Shown: piece by piece, positions 20,928 through 30,539 of the stretch | Position numbering within the stretch: the first letter of the stretch is position 1 | Layout: the number at the start of each line of letters is the position of its first letter | NCBI GenBank assembly: GCA_031308135.1 | Contig: JAHLJT010002630.1 | Span: forward strand, 99,100,918-99,164,917 | Direction: 5' to 3' | Source: Acheta domesticus | Lineage: Eukaryota > Arthropoda > Insecta > Orthoptera > Gryllidae | DNA: 64,000 nucleotides | Program-made: the position numbers and the translations under genes | Notes under the pieces: model-generated | What the model saw: only the letters and a program-made list of their open reading frames with translations | Databases searched by the model: none | Told to the model about the DNA's origin: nothing

Positions 20928-21274
20928 ATACAGTGAAGGGAGTGTAGTGTAGTGAAGTGAAGTGAAGTGTTAGTGAAACTAGTAGTCAATTTAGAGATAA
21001 CTAGAAATTAATTAGAGCTAGGATATCATCTTTTAATTCTAATGGTAATTATAATTGTTAATGGTTGTTATTGTTCTAATTCTAATTGTTGTCATGTTTG
21101 CCACCGAGCATTAGCTCAAAGCGAACTAATAAATCTATCTATCTACTTTGGTCCCGGTAAGGGACCAAAGGTAATATGGACATTTATAATACTGGATAAA
21201 ACGCAGTTTTATAACAGGAACTCCGATAATTTCGGTCCCTTGGAATCTGTGTTAAGGAGAGTTTACTGTATTTG

Positions 21275-21527
21275 CACTTTTCCTGTCACTGCAGTGCCAC
21301 TAAGTGGGAGGCCCTAGATTCCAGTCCCAACGGTGGCAGGACTTACGTCTCTAGCCAGATAGCTAGGTCGTATTAAGCCGCTGCCTAGCGGCCGGCTGCT
21401 TTGATCTGTAGTTTCCCGTAGTTACCATGATCAAAACAAGGTGAATACCGGAGCAATATTCTAATGCAATATCCAAGGAACGCGCGCGATCTTTCCTTCC
21501 TTATCCTTTTCCCCTTTTCCCCCTTAC
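21275..21527 (+). mobile_element. SINE-A, 5' two-thirds
   Basis: The head has a degenerate B box (GATTCCAGTCCCAACGG), then the family blocks TAGCTAGGTCG, CGGCCGGCTGCTTTGATC, GAATACCGGAGCAATATTCTAA and CGCGCGATCTTTCCTTCC. It then runs directly into the CA array at 21527 in place of its 3' third. Confidence 0.8.
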
Positions 21528-21896
21528 ACACAAACAAACACACACATACAAACACAAAAACACACACACATACAAACACAAAAACACACACACATACAAA
21601 CACAAAAACACACACACATACAAACACAAAAACACACACACATACAAACACAAACACACACATACACATACACAAACACAAACACACACATACACAAACA
21701 CAAACACACACATACACAAACACAAACACACACACACAAAAACACAAACACACACACAAAAACACAAACACACACAAACAAACACAAAAACACACAAGCA
21801 CACACACACAAACACAAAAACACACAAGCACACACACACAAACACAAAAAACACACAAGCACACACACACAAACACAAAAACACACACAAACACTT
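21527..21896 (+). repeat. CA-rich minisatellite expanded from a SINE-A
   Basis: Units of ACACAAACAC, ACACACATAC and ACAAAAAC with 24- to 34-bp higher-order periods. It starts where intact SINE-A copies carry a short CTTACGCACACTTACAC stretch (compare 34000-34030), so the array is probably an expansion of that segment. Cys/Val frames on the minus strand are artefacts. Confidence 0.9.
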
Positions 21897-22950
21897 CAGT
21901 CGCGGTTGGTGCCCCAACGGCCTAGACGTTGCACCTCCATCGAATGACGGAAATGTAATTTCCAAATTGTCAAAATACGAATATATAATAAAAATGTAAG
22001 CAATTCAAGTAAATCAATGAAAACTAAGTTAAGTAAAAGACTGTACTGAAAAATTACTTACAGAATTTTATGCATAGTGTCTGTGTCAGGTATACAGACT
22101 TTCCGTGCACATGATTGTCTTAGATTTCCACTGGGCATTTGAGTTCGACTCCTGTACATTGCAACAATTACTCGACACTTCGACACGCTTTAAGACAAAT
22201 AAAATTATTTTACTTTCAAAGTTTCACTACATTCGCGTGTTTTGTAATAATGAATGATCGTTCCACACGCACGGTCGTATTCCCACCAGCTGTCTCCAAC
22301 TGTCACCGCAGGGCTGCTGCAGACGGAAACACGCATCTACCGTAAGAAAGAAAGGAACTTCCTTCCAGAACAGCCAACTTTACACAAATATTAGTGCATA
22401 TTTTTAATCAATAAACCTAATATAAAATGAAAATAAATTCTCTAACCATCGTAAATAATGTATTAAATGCCATCAATTATTGACTGAAGTTGTCTACTTT
22501 CAATAACAGGCGAAATTCATAAAATTAAGTTACTGCTAGTGTCAGACGAAGACAGAGAATTGGGATTCCCCCCGGGACGCCGTGCAGCACTTGACGTCCG
22601 GCCTCCCCTCCCACCCATTGATTGCCGCACCGAAGGCCCCATATTAACGGGTGTTAAAGCACAGGGCCAAAAGTAAATGCAGAAAACGCAGTAACAGAGG
22701 CAAGAGCCAAGAGCGAGGTGCAATACTAGGGGATCACCAGACGCCTGTTAGGCGCTCTTTGCACTTCAAAGAGATTTCACATACATCGATATTCCTGCAA
22801 CATCTTGAATAGTGAACGTCATCAAATCGAGAACGTATATTCCTAACATATTATAAAATATTTTTCGATTTTCTGACGGTTGTGCAACCGTTCAAACCAA
22901 GTTCGAGCCGCTACTCTCATACTTAACACTCTTATCTGCACACTACCACG
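21897..22950. other. Unassigned stretch
   Basis: Nothing recognised. Short frames such as 22139-22345 show no domain. Confidence 0.45.
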
Positions 22951-22954
22951 TATG

Positions 22955-23140
22955 TGAGAAGGCCGGTTGGGAGCTTAGAACTTGTCCCGGCTAGGGTATC
23001 TTTCCGCATCCGGAAATACCTGAAGGTGGAAACTCCGCAAGCCGTCGTGTAAGTCTGTGGCGGATCTCATGTTCTAGTTGGGGAGGAACAACGCAAACTT
23101 GTACTACACTTACGAGACTAATGACCAGAGATGTTAACAG
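22955..23140 (+). mobile_element. SINE-A, 3' fragment
   Basis: It contains the family blocks GGTTGGGAGCTTAGAACTTG, TCCCGGCTAGGG, CGGATCTC, GTACTACACTTACGAGACTA and TAATGACC, matching 34050-34230. Confidence 0.7.
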
Positions 23141-23154
23141 GTCACGAAATTATC

Positions 23155-23545
23155 ACAGGTAATACCACATGTGCTTTGGAAATGTCGATTTATCTGAGAA
23201 TTTCCGAAGCACGAATGGTATTTAATAGGACTATTCTACGAGTGAAATTACGTCCAACAGAGTTCCGAAATGGACCAAATATTGAAAATAACGTCAAGAT
23301 CAAAGAGGTTATGTTACAGTACATACGCGGTTTATTCGAAATCGACATGGCGATCGATGTATAGTTGTATACCGCCTCCTACGATAGATGAGACATAGTT
23401 TATAATTGGCCAGTAGGGAGAAGCGGTAAGAAAAATCGGATAGAAAAAGCGATGAACTTTTTGAGATTCAAAATGTCCCAATCAGGGATGTGTGTGTATA
23501 GTTAAATACAATTGGTTCTAATTTCACGAGTGGAATAGTCAATCA
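23155..23545. repeat. R1 hairpin-rich interspersed repeat, copy 1
   Basis: It pairs with 31615-32012. A terminal hairpin joins AATACCACATGTGCTTTGG with CCGAAGCACGAATGGTATT. A second inverted pair is GGACTATTCTACGAGTGAAA (near 23229) with TTTCACGAGTGGAATAGTC (near 23541). Both copies share GCGGTTTATT.GA.ATCGACAT and GCGGTAAGAAAAATCG. It is probably a DNA transposon derivative; no coding frame. Confidence 0.65.
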
Positions 23546-23559
23546 AATTCCCAACGGTG

Positions 23560-24719
23560 CACAGTTAGAATTTTTGTTGAGGAGTAACTGCAGTGTGGTG
23601 GATGGCTCAGTATTTCCTAAATCTGTTTCCTGAAAGAGCATCAGGTACACATACAGGTACAGGAACAGAATGCACACGCTTTTCCTATTCTCGTCTGGTG
23701 CAAAAAGAGATAGAGAAACAAGAAATATTCTGATCTGCAGGTAAATTGGGAAGAGTCTGAAAACTGAGGATCAACCAATTACCACCTTGCTACCTTGAAA
23801 GTGTATAAACAAACTACACACCAAGAAGAAACATACTTCAAGAAAGAAGGAAACTGTCCTGAAATTGACCCCTGACATGAATTAACCTTCATCACAAACA
23901 GTTCATGCCTGTGAATACGTACTAGTACAATAGGCGATGATAGTTTACGAGAGTAGTTTCTCTTCACGAGATAAAAAGACAAATGCAGCTGTCTACCTGA
24001 ATTTATTGGAAGAGAAAGAGTAATGTGATAGAGAGGAACTTTTCAGAGAAAGAGAGGGGAAGAATCCACAGCTAGAACGCCGTGCAAGCTGAATGCGGGG
24101 TTGGAGCAATGTGGGCATGTGGCCCATAGGAATCTCATTTGCTGTTTGATTACGTTAAATTCAAATATAAAAAAATCTCACCCTATATCACTAAATTTTC
24201 TGATTTCATACGGAGATCTCGGGACCATAGCATGCTATGTTACAATACTTAAGTTTTGAGAAAACGGAGAGTAAAGGTTTACACATTGCATTCTACACAC
24301 AGGGATAAAAACATTGATTTACGTATAATATTGTCATCTTGCAGCGAATCTTTAAAACAAAAACCCAACATCTAGATACACCTATGGGGCGTCGAAATAC
24401 ACAAATATTTCAATTTCACCAGAAATGTGGCTTAGCGTGTTACTGCCCCCAAGGTCTTCCTATTCTTGCGGTACTAAATTTGTCTATTGGTTTGAGCTCA
24501 TTCCCCCGCAGGCTCAACGCATTCCCGCCGCCTCCACTCGGGGCGGTCGCCGAGGGCCATTCGAGGGCCACTCGAGGGCCATAAAGCGCCGGACGAGGGA
24601 GAATGGGCGTTAGCACAACAGCGCGGATGGCGCGCTGGCTGATGAAAGAGGAGCGGGCGCCGGGAGGGGGGGTGAGCGGACGGCGGAAGTAGACGGGCAG
24701 ACAAGCGCGTGGGTAGAGG
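23560..24719. other. Unassigned stretch, GC-rich toward the right
   Basis: Nothing recognised. From about 24500 the composition becomes GC-rich and leads into the minisatellite. Confidence 0.45.
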
Positions 24720-24995
24720 GACGAGAAGCGAGCGAGACGGCGGGCCTGAGGACGGGCGAGCGCGAGGACGGATGGACGGGCGCGAGGACGGGCGGGCGGG
24801 CGCGAGGACGGGCACGAGGACGGGCGTGAGGACGGGCGGGCGGGCGGGCGGGCGGGCGGGCGCGAGGACGGGCGGGCGCGAGGACGGGTGGGCGCGAGGA
24901 CGGGCGGGGCGCGAGGACGGGTGGGCGCGAGGACGGGCGGGCGCGAGGACGGGCGGGCGGGCGGGCGGGCGGGGCGGGCGGGCGCGAAGGGCGGG
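24720..24995 (+). repeat. GCGAGGACGGGCGG minisatellite
   Basis: Tandem GGCGCGAGGACGG and (GGCG)n units, purine-biased on the plus strand. It resembles the GCGGACGG array at 56690-57118. Arg/Pro-rich minus frames are artefacts. Confidence 0.95.
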
Positions 24996-25034
24996 CGGGC
25001 GCGAAGACGAGCGAAATGAGGGGGGGGTAGAAAT

Positions 25035-25150
25035 GAGGACGAACGGATTGTTTGATCGATGTTTCCGGACGCGTCAACTATTAAGGTCATCGTCCCGTGA
25101 GTGTAGTGCTTGTTTTATTGCGGGAGATGGCGGTGATCTGCCGGCATCAT
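25035..25150 (-). mobile_element. SINE-A, 3' end fragment
   Basis: TTTCCGGACGCGTCAACTAT, AAGGTCATCGTCCCGTGAGTG and GGGAGATGGCGGTGATC match the reversed 3' end of the family seen at 26067-26170. Confidence 0.75.
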
Positions 25151-25371
25151 TGATGTCTGAATTCTACCGGTATGTTATACAACATAACTTCATCAGCAAT
25201 CGGCAACAGATCTGATTGACAGGATTAACTGGCATATCAATAACGTGCTCACAACACAATGTCTCAATTACTCGTATTAAAAGAAGGCAACTAGGACAAG
25301 AAGTCAACTCGTATTATAAGAGCTCCAGTCAATATTTTACTGCCTGAGCATTCAAATGTTACGCATTTAAG

Positions 25372-25597
25372 TACAGTGCGATTTTTATAACTTTGCCCCG
25401 CTCATGGCCACGATGAAAAATCACATGACATGCGTCTCGGTCCTGCAGCTACATGCCGCATGATCGCAAGCTCTGCGTGATACGGTCGCGATCATGCTGT
25501 ATCTAGCGGCAAGTCCGAAAAAAAGACGCGAAATGCCGTGACATATTCCATAGTGAAGATGGGCCTTGAGGGGAAAGGTTACAAAAATCCCTCTATA
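25372..25597. mobile_element. Palindromic MITE M, copy 3
   Basis: The left end is TACAGTGCGATTTTTATAAC; the right end as reverse complement is TATAGAGGGATTTTTGTAAC. TA lies at each tip. The arms carry the family core in inverted form: CACGATG...TCTCGGTC and GACGCGAAATGCCGTG...TATTCCA, with GATCGCGA-type sequence near the centre. Nearly the whole element is arm. Confidence 0.75.
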
Positions 25598-25944
25598 AGA
25601 TGCAAGGAATCGGAAAATATCCGCGCCAATCGAAACAATTCACGCGTGAAACACACACTAATATTCCATGACAGTTTTCAGCTTCTTCAACCGGATTTCG
25701 AAGAAGACTGGAGACGATTCGACCGATCTTCTCAACAGAGAGGGAGGAAGCCATTCTCTCGAATAGAGCTGATCCGTAGCGGCACGTCGTGCAACGAGGT
25801 GCGCGAGGACGAAGAGAGCGAAAGGGAAGCTTTGCAGCCTGTAGAAAAGGAAAAGCGAACTCGAGTGAGGAAAGGGGACAGCGCAAAACCGAGCGAAGCG
25901 AGTGGAGAGGAAAACAGAGTAGAAATGCAGTCAAGGTGATGACA
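25598..25944. other. Unassigned, GC-moderate stretch
   Basis: The 133-codon plus frame (25538-25939) starts inside the MITE and has no recognisable domain, so I do not call it a gene. Confidence 0.4.
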
Positions 25945-26066
25945 GATTGATTGATTACTAGTGATTCCGGGTGCGTCAACTGCTAAGGTCATTTGTCCCG
26001 TACGTTTAATGCATTTTTTTATTCAGGAGGTGGCGGGATCCGCCGCCGAACTACCGTCGCTTGATG
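25945..26066 (-). mobile_element. SINE-A, 3' end fragment with GATT tail
   Basis: GTGATTCCGGGTGCGTCAAC and GGAGGTGGCGGGATC match the reversed family 3' end. Flanking GATT repeats (TGATTGATTGATT) look like a variable tail of the SINE. Confidence 0.75.
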
Positions 26067-26639
26067 ATTGATTGATTGATTGATTGGTATTTCCGGGCGC
26101 GTCAACTACTTGGGTCATTAGTCCCGTAAGTGTAGTGCGTGTTTTTCTCGGGAGGTGGCGATAATCTTTTCCCCGCTGTATGGCGAGATCTGGCGCCGAC
26201 CTACCATCGATCAGCGAGGTTTTCCCCCAACGAGATATCTCCCACCAGCGGGGCACCGCCCCACCCGGGACAAGCTGTAAGCTCCCGACCGGTCTCCCGG
26301 CATGTTTGGTAGTGGAGTGCATGTTAGTGTAAGTGTGAGTGTGTAAGAGGAGAGGATAGGACAGGACAAGGAAGAGGAAGGAAAGATCGCGCGTGGTCCG
26401 TGGCCCGTTTGTTAGGGTACTGCTCTGGCATTCGCCTGGTGTTGATCGGAGAAACCACGGAAAACTACCTGTCAGAGCAGCCGGCCGCTAGAATTCTCCT
26501 CCAGGCAGCGACTGCATTCAACCTAGCTGACAAGCTAGAGTCGAAACTCCTGCCGCCGTCGGTATTCGAACCTAGGACCTCCCGGTCAGATGGACTGCAG
26601 TGACATCAGGTTGATGCACTGAGCCATCTCTCCCGGTCT
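26067..26639 (-). mobile_element. SINE-A, near full length
   Basis: The minus-strand head at 26639 has an A box (GATGGCTCAGTGCATC) and a B box (TAGGTTCGAATACCGACGG) about 55 bp apart. The body follows (GGCGGCAGGAG, TAGCGGCCGGCTGCTCTGAC, CGCGCGATCTTTCC, CGGGAGACCGGTCGGGAGCT, GGGGCGGTGCCCCGCTGG). The 3' end is GTAGTTGACGCGCCCGGAAA and a (CAAT)n tail. About 570 bp. This is the best reference copy of a tRNA-derived SINE family in the window. Confidence 0.85.
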
Positions 26640-27130
26640 ACTGTCGCTACCGGGGTTTTCCCCACCCAGGTATCTCCCACCAGCGGACCACCGCCCCCAG
26701 CCGGGACACGCTCTAAGCTCCCGGCCGGTTTCCCGGTACGTTGTGCACAAGGAATGGGAAGCAAAGATCGCGCGCGGACTGTGATCCGTTTGGTAGGCAG
26801 TACTCCGGCATTTACGTGTTAATTAATAGGAAAAAACACGAAAAACTGCCGGCCGAGCAGCCGGCCGCTAGAATTCTCCTCCAGACAGCGGCTGAATTCG
26901 ACCTAGCGGACAAGTTAGTGTCGAAATCCTGCCGCTGTCGAGACTTGCACCCCGAGGAGGCACTGCAATAACATCAGGTGACGCCCATCAGTTGACGCCC
27001 ATCAGTTGACGCCCATCAGTTGACGCCCATCAGTTGACGCCCATCAGTTGACGCCCATCAGTTGACGCCCATCAGTTGACGCTCATCAGTTGACGCCCAT
27101 CAGTTGACGCTCTTGCGGTGTCACAAGGGG
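26640..27130 (-). mobile_element. SINE-A, with 14-bp array in its head
   Basis: It abuts the preceding copy. Minus-strand blocks TTAGAGCGTGTCCCGGCTGG, AGCGGCCGGCTGCTCGGCC and GAATTTCGAC match the family; the 3' tail is missing. In the head, the segment between A box and B box is expanded into the 26979-27111 array. Confidence 0.8.
26979..27111 (+). repeat. 14-bp tandem array TGACGCCCATCAGT
   Basis: About 9.5 copies, nearly identical, with two T variants (GCTCATCAGT). On the SINE's strand the unit contains GCGTCAACTGATGG, equivalent to the GCATCAACTGATG stretch of the head at 33731-33745. It is not CRISPR: there are no spacers. Confidence 0.95.
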
Positions 27131-27641
27131 AGCAAAATGTCGGAATGGTGATACATAAGGTTAGAAAACATTCAGAATAGTTTTTTTTATGAAACGATGA
27201 ATGTAATGTTGGGTATTAATACTATGAACTTTACATTCAACTAAAAAAATAATTGTAAATAAACTAGCATAGCCCAAAGAGGCATTGTAAACAGTTTTAA
27301 GTTAGAACAGATAGTATATTTAAGATACCGCCCTCCAATTACTCCAAAAGCCTCGCCGGCTGGAGTAAATTGCTGTAAGCCACTAGAATTTAATAAATTC
27401 CCGCCCTCTCCAGAGAAACTGGAGAGGGGGAAGGAAAAAAAAGGGGGAGTATTAATACACGAGTGTGATATCACGGTATGAGCGAGGAGTGACTGAGTAT
27501 TATAAAGTTCACACTAGTGTTAATACCGCTTACATCAAGCTTCACACGGTACTTTTTGTACGACTTTTTTTTCCTCAAAAGGTTTTTTCCTGCCGACAGC
27601 CGGTTACTCTTACGTCCCGATGGAACGCATATTTGACCATA
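27131..27641. other. Unassigned, with a hairpin near 27453-27525
   Basis: GTATTAATACACGAGTGTGA can pair with TCACACTAGTGTTAATAC. The CACGAGTG motif is shared with the R1 repeats. Nothing else was recognised. Confidence 0.45.
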
Positions 27642-27649
27642 CACTAGAC

Positions 27650-27871
27650 CAGTGTTGTCAAAGTCGATGCCAGGTGCGGGAGTCCGTGGCACGACGAAAT
27701 CGCCTGTTCATGCAGTTTATCACCCCACCACAAGACAACACCATCCCTATTATAAAACGGCGGGTTACTAATAGTTCCCTTTCCCGACGCTAGTTGCGCA
27801 GAGAAGCTCTTGTCATTGTACGGTGACACGACGCGTGCCACAGCCACCAGTAGAAGACTTTGACACCACTG
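27650..27871. mobile_element. hAT-like MITE, 222 bp
   Basis: The target duplication is CACTAGAC (27642-27649) and CACTAAAC (27872-27879), 7 of 8. The inverted ends are CAGTGTTGTCAAAGTC and GACTTTGACACCACTG. No coding capacity. Confidence 0.85.
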
Positions 27872-27892
27872 CACTAAACATATTAGACTAGA

Positions 27893-28207
27893 ATATTAGA
27901 AGTTATTTTCTCTCATTTTTGTGTGTCAATAAGAGAGAAATAAAGAAGAGAGAAAGAAAAACATGAGGAAAACGAAGACGTATACGGTTTTAAGCAACTT
28001 AGAAGGACGATGATTGGTTAATTTGAAATAATTAATTTTAAGAGGACAGCCCTTTTCAATAGTCAGAGATAGTTCATGTCGTTAACCCACAGCTTGGAGA
28101 ATATTTTTCGTTTTAAATTGAGGGAATTTTGTTTCGGTTGGATATGTTATTTCGGTACATTCCGTAGTAGTGGTAGGGAAGGAGCCCGCAACACAACTAG
28201 CAACCCT
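27893..28207 (+). mobile_element. hAT-like element K, left-truncated copy
   Basis: It matches the right two-thirds of 29300-29782 (TTATTTTCTCTC, GTGTGTCAATAAGAGAGAAA, GATGATTGGTTAATTTGAAA, GGAGAATATTTTTCGTTT) and ends CTAGCAACCCTG. The left end is missing, just right of the unrelated MITE at 27650-27871. Confidence 0.7.
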
Positions 28208-28270
28208 GGTTTTGACCTAACAATACTGCGTACCGTTGAAAATCCGCCACTGTTAGTCCCGAACCTAGGT

Positions 28271-28795
28271 CAGTGTTGTTAGACATACCAAGATCCTGGT
28301 ATTTTTTACCAGGGTTTTAATGAAGATACCATGTACCAGGACCATGACCAGATACCCATGTACCACCAACCAACCCATCGTAGTTTTAAATACCCAGGGT
28401 TTTAAGTCTACAGTAATTAATGATGTACACCTTAAGATTCGATTAATATTTCTTATTCAATAATTTAAATCTAACATCAATATTATAAATAACTATGATA
28501 TTTGTGAAAACACTTTCGTAAACGTTAGGGCAACATAGGATGGTGTTTTTTCTAGCACATGCATTGGTAGAAAAGGATAGAACGTTCGATTTCTTCCATT
28601 TAGTTTATTTATATAAAATGAATCGATGTGAGTTAGGTTTAACGAACTTCCTGTGCCCCTTTTAAAACAACAGTTTTAATATGAACAATTTCAGAATTTA
28701 AATCAATTGACATTGGTACCAGGATTTTTAGTGAAAGTACCAGGATTTTTGAAGGTTCAAATTGGGATATACATTTTAAACAATTAGCAACGCTG
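28271..28795. mobile_element. hAT-like element, 525 bp
   Basis: The target duplication is ACCTAGGT (28263-28270) and TCCTAGGT (28796-28803), 7 of 8. The ends are CAGTGTTGTTAGACATACC and, reverse complemented, CAGCGTTGCTAATTG. Subterminal TACCAGG repeats occur at both sides. No transposase. Confidence 0.8.
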
Positions 28796-28803
28796 TCCTA
28801 GGT

Positions 28804-29180
28804 CCTCCCCGGTAGCATCCGACGCACAGACAACGCTACTGCTGCCTCTGGGCCAACTCAGCGGTTTCTGTGTGGAAGGTGGCAGGGAGGGAGAAGGAAG
28901 AGGAGGATGAGGCGATGGGAGATGGTCGGGAAAGAGAGAGTTGGAAGCGAATAGACAGCGGGGGCGTGTGAATCCACGCGGAAGGGAAAGGCCCGTCTCG
29001 TACAAATCGGGCGAATCCTTTCGTCGATACTTCAATTTCTGCGGGCGACGCCCCGCAACCCCCATCCCCGCCCCCGCCCCCACCTCGCGAGCCAAGTGAA
29101 ATGGCGGGGGTGGGGTTGGTGGCCCAAGGCCACGGGTGCGGGTGGGGGTGAATAGAGCGGAGCGTTCACGGCCCAAAGAC
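28804..29180. other. GC-rich stretch
   Basis: A polypurine part (28870-28930) and a CCCCCGCCCCC part (29060-29090). There is no supported exon; the 130-codon minus frame (28784-29176) is proline-rich and compositional. Confidence 0.4.
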
Positions 29181-29266
29181 CAGTGTTGCCAGATTGGGTG
29201 ATTTTGTCGCCAAAATGGGGAATATTTTTCGGTCTAGGGAAAGAATGGGGAGCATAAAAGATCAGA
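29181..29266 (+). mobile_element. Element K, isolated left end
   Basis: It begins CAGTGTTGCCAGATTGGG and matches the first ~80 bp of K at 29300. The flanks (GGGTGGGGGTGAATAGAGCG and GGGTGGGGTGAACAGAGCG) are also similar, so this looks like a local tandem duplication of flank plus left end. Confidence 0.7.
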
Positions 29267-29299
29267 GGAGAGGGTGGGGTGAACAGAGCGGAGCACAGA

Positions 29300-29782
29300 C
29301 AGTGTTGCCAGACTGGAGGATTTTGTCCCCAAAATGGGGATTTTTTATCGTTCTAGGGAAAAAATGGGGAACATAAAAATGGATGGGGAAATTTTTGGGG
29401 ATGTTTTGGGGAAATTATTTTCATCCGCCAGTCGAGAATGAAACATTTTCTCTTAATGAATAAAAAGAAACATAGACGTTATTCTCTCTCTTTTTTTATG
29501 TGTCAAAGAGAGAAAATAAACGACAGGCACAAAGAAAGAAACATATGAGAACAATGAAGGTAGTATAGGAACAGCTCAAAGGACTGATGATTGGTTGATT
29601 TAAATTATTTGAATTTGAAGAGACAATCAATGGAACCTTCAGACACATCTCCTGTCGCTGGTCCATAATTTGGAGAATATTTTTCGTTTCAAATCGGGGC
29701 ATTTTGTTTCATTAGAGAGGATATTTGGGGAAATTCCGTGTTAGTGGTGGGGAAAGAGCTTGCCACACATTTGGCAACTCTG
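29300..29782 (+). mobile_element. hAT-like element K, complete 483-bp copy (plus)
   Basis: The ends are CAGTGTTGCCAGACTGG and TTTGGCAACTCTG. The flanking octamers AGCACAGA (29292-29299) and CGCACAGG (29783-29790) match at 6 of 8. The body includes CCCCAAAATGGGG-type blocks and a GATGATTGGTTGATT region. No coding frame. The inverted twin of equal length is at 29855-30337. Confidence 0.8.
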
Positions 29783-29854
29783 CGCACAGGTCACGTGCTT
29801 CTGACTGCGATGGCTCCGTGACAACGTACGATGCCTATGCAGGAGGTCCTAGGG

Positions 29855-30337
29855 CAGGATTGCCAGATAAGTTGCGAACTCTTTCCACGCCACCACTACT
29901 ACGGAATTTCGCCAAATAACCTCTCCAATGAAAGAAAATTCCCCAAATTTAAAACGAAAAATATTTTCCAAATTATGGACCAGCGACTGGGTTGTCGCCT
30001 GTCGTTACTATTGGCTGTCCCCTTATATTCAAGTAATTCAAATCATCGTCCTCTAAGCTGATCGAAGCCGTATCGTTTTTTCTCGTGTATTTCTTTCTCA
30101 ATGCCTGTCATTTATTTTTTTTTCTTTTTGATACATAAAAATGGGAGAATTATGTCTAATGTTTCTTATTTATTCATAATAATTAAAAGAATAATTGTTA
30201 TAACCCGACCTCGGATGAAAATAATTTCCCCTCAAAATCCCCGAACATTTCCTCGTTTTTATTTAAGTTCCCCATTATTTCCCCACAGCGAAAAAAAAAC
30301 AATTTTGGGGACAAAATTCCCCAAACTAGCAACCTTG
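29855..30337 (-). mobile_element. hAT-like element K, complete 483-bp copy (minus)
   Basis: On the minus strand it runs from CAAGGTTGCTAGTTTGGGG to TATCTGGCAATCCTG. The flanks TCCTAGGG (29847-29854) and TCGTAGGT (30338-30345) match at 6 of 8. It aligns to 29300-29782 along its length, 72 bp away in opposite orientation. Confidence 0.8.
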
Positions 30338-30364
30338 TCGTAGGTTTTGTGACTCGATGGTGGT

Positions 30365-30535
30365 GCGTTTTAGACACTGGTTGCAGAGATAAATCGAATT
30401 CAGGTACTCCCAGGAGGAGAATTCTACCGGCCAGCTGGTCTAATCGGTAGTTTTCGGTAGCTCCTCAAATCAATATCAGACGAATGCCGGAGCATTTCCT
30501 TAACAAAAGGGGCACCGAAGCCCGTAACGTTTTTC
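30365..30535 (+). mobile_element. SINE-A, internal fragment
   Basis: It contains AATCGAATTCAGGTACTCCC, GGAGGAGAATTCTACCGGCC, AGCTGGTCTAATCGGTAG and GACGAATGCCGGAGCA, matching 33825-33940. Confidence 0.7.
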
Positions 30536-30539
30536 CTCT

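Larger units (their letters stand above)
20480..21146 (+). mobile_element. Non-LTR retrotransposon, 3' end
   Basis: A dead reverse-transcriptase C-terminus (20490-20724) is followed by a 3' untranslated region with two (ATT)n tracts, AGTGAAGTG repeats and an AATAAATCTATCTATCTA tail at 21128. A similar layout in reverse order is seen at 53085-53705. The element is 5'-truncated, as usual for LINE insertions. Confidence 0.7.
20416..21270. mobile_element. Possible pogo-like element split by a LINE
   Basis: The left side reads CAGACCCTCGTTAGCACGAA with repeated TTAACACGAA. The right side, as reverse complement, begins CAGTAAACTCTCCTTAACAC and GGACCGAAATTATCGGAGTT. CAG..CTC.TTA ends are reminiscent of pogo/Tigger termini and TA flanks are present, but the two ends do not match closely. 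The LINE tail 20480-21146 lies between them. Tentative. Confidence 0.35.

Noticed and set aside
21385..21965. Cys/Val-rich frames resembling a cysteine-rich protein
   Set aside because: Produced by CA-rich tandem repeats inside a SINE.
26979..27111. Possible CRISPR-like array
   Set aside because: The 14-bp units are directly adjacent with no spacers, in eukaryotic DNA; it is a SINE-internal minisatellite.
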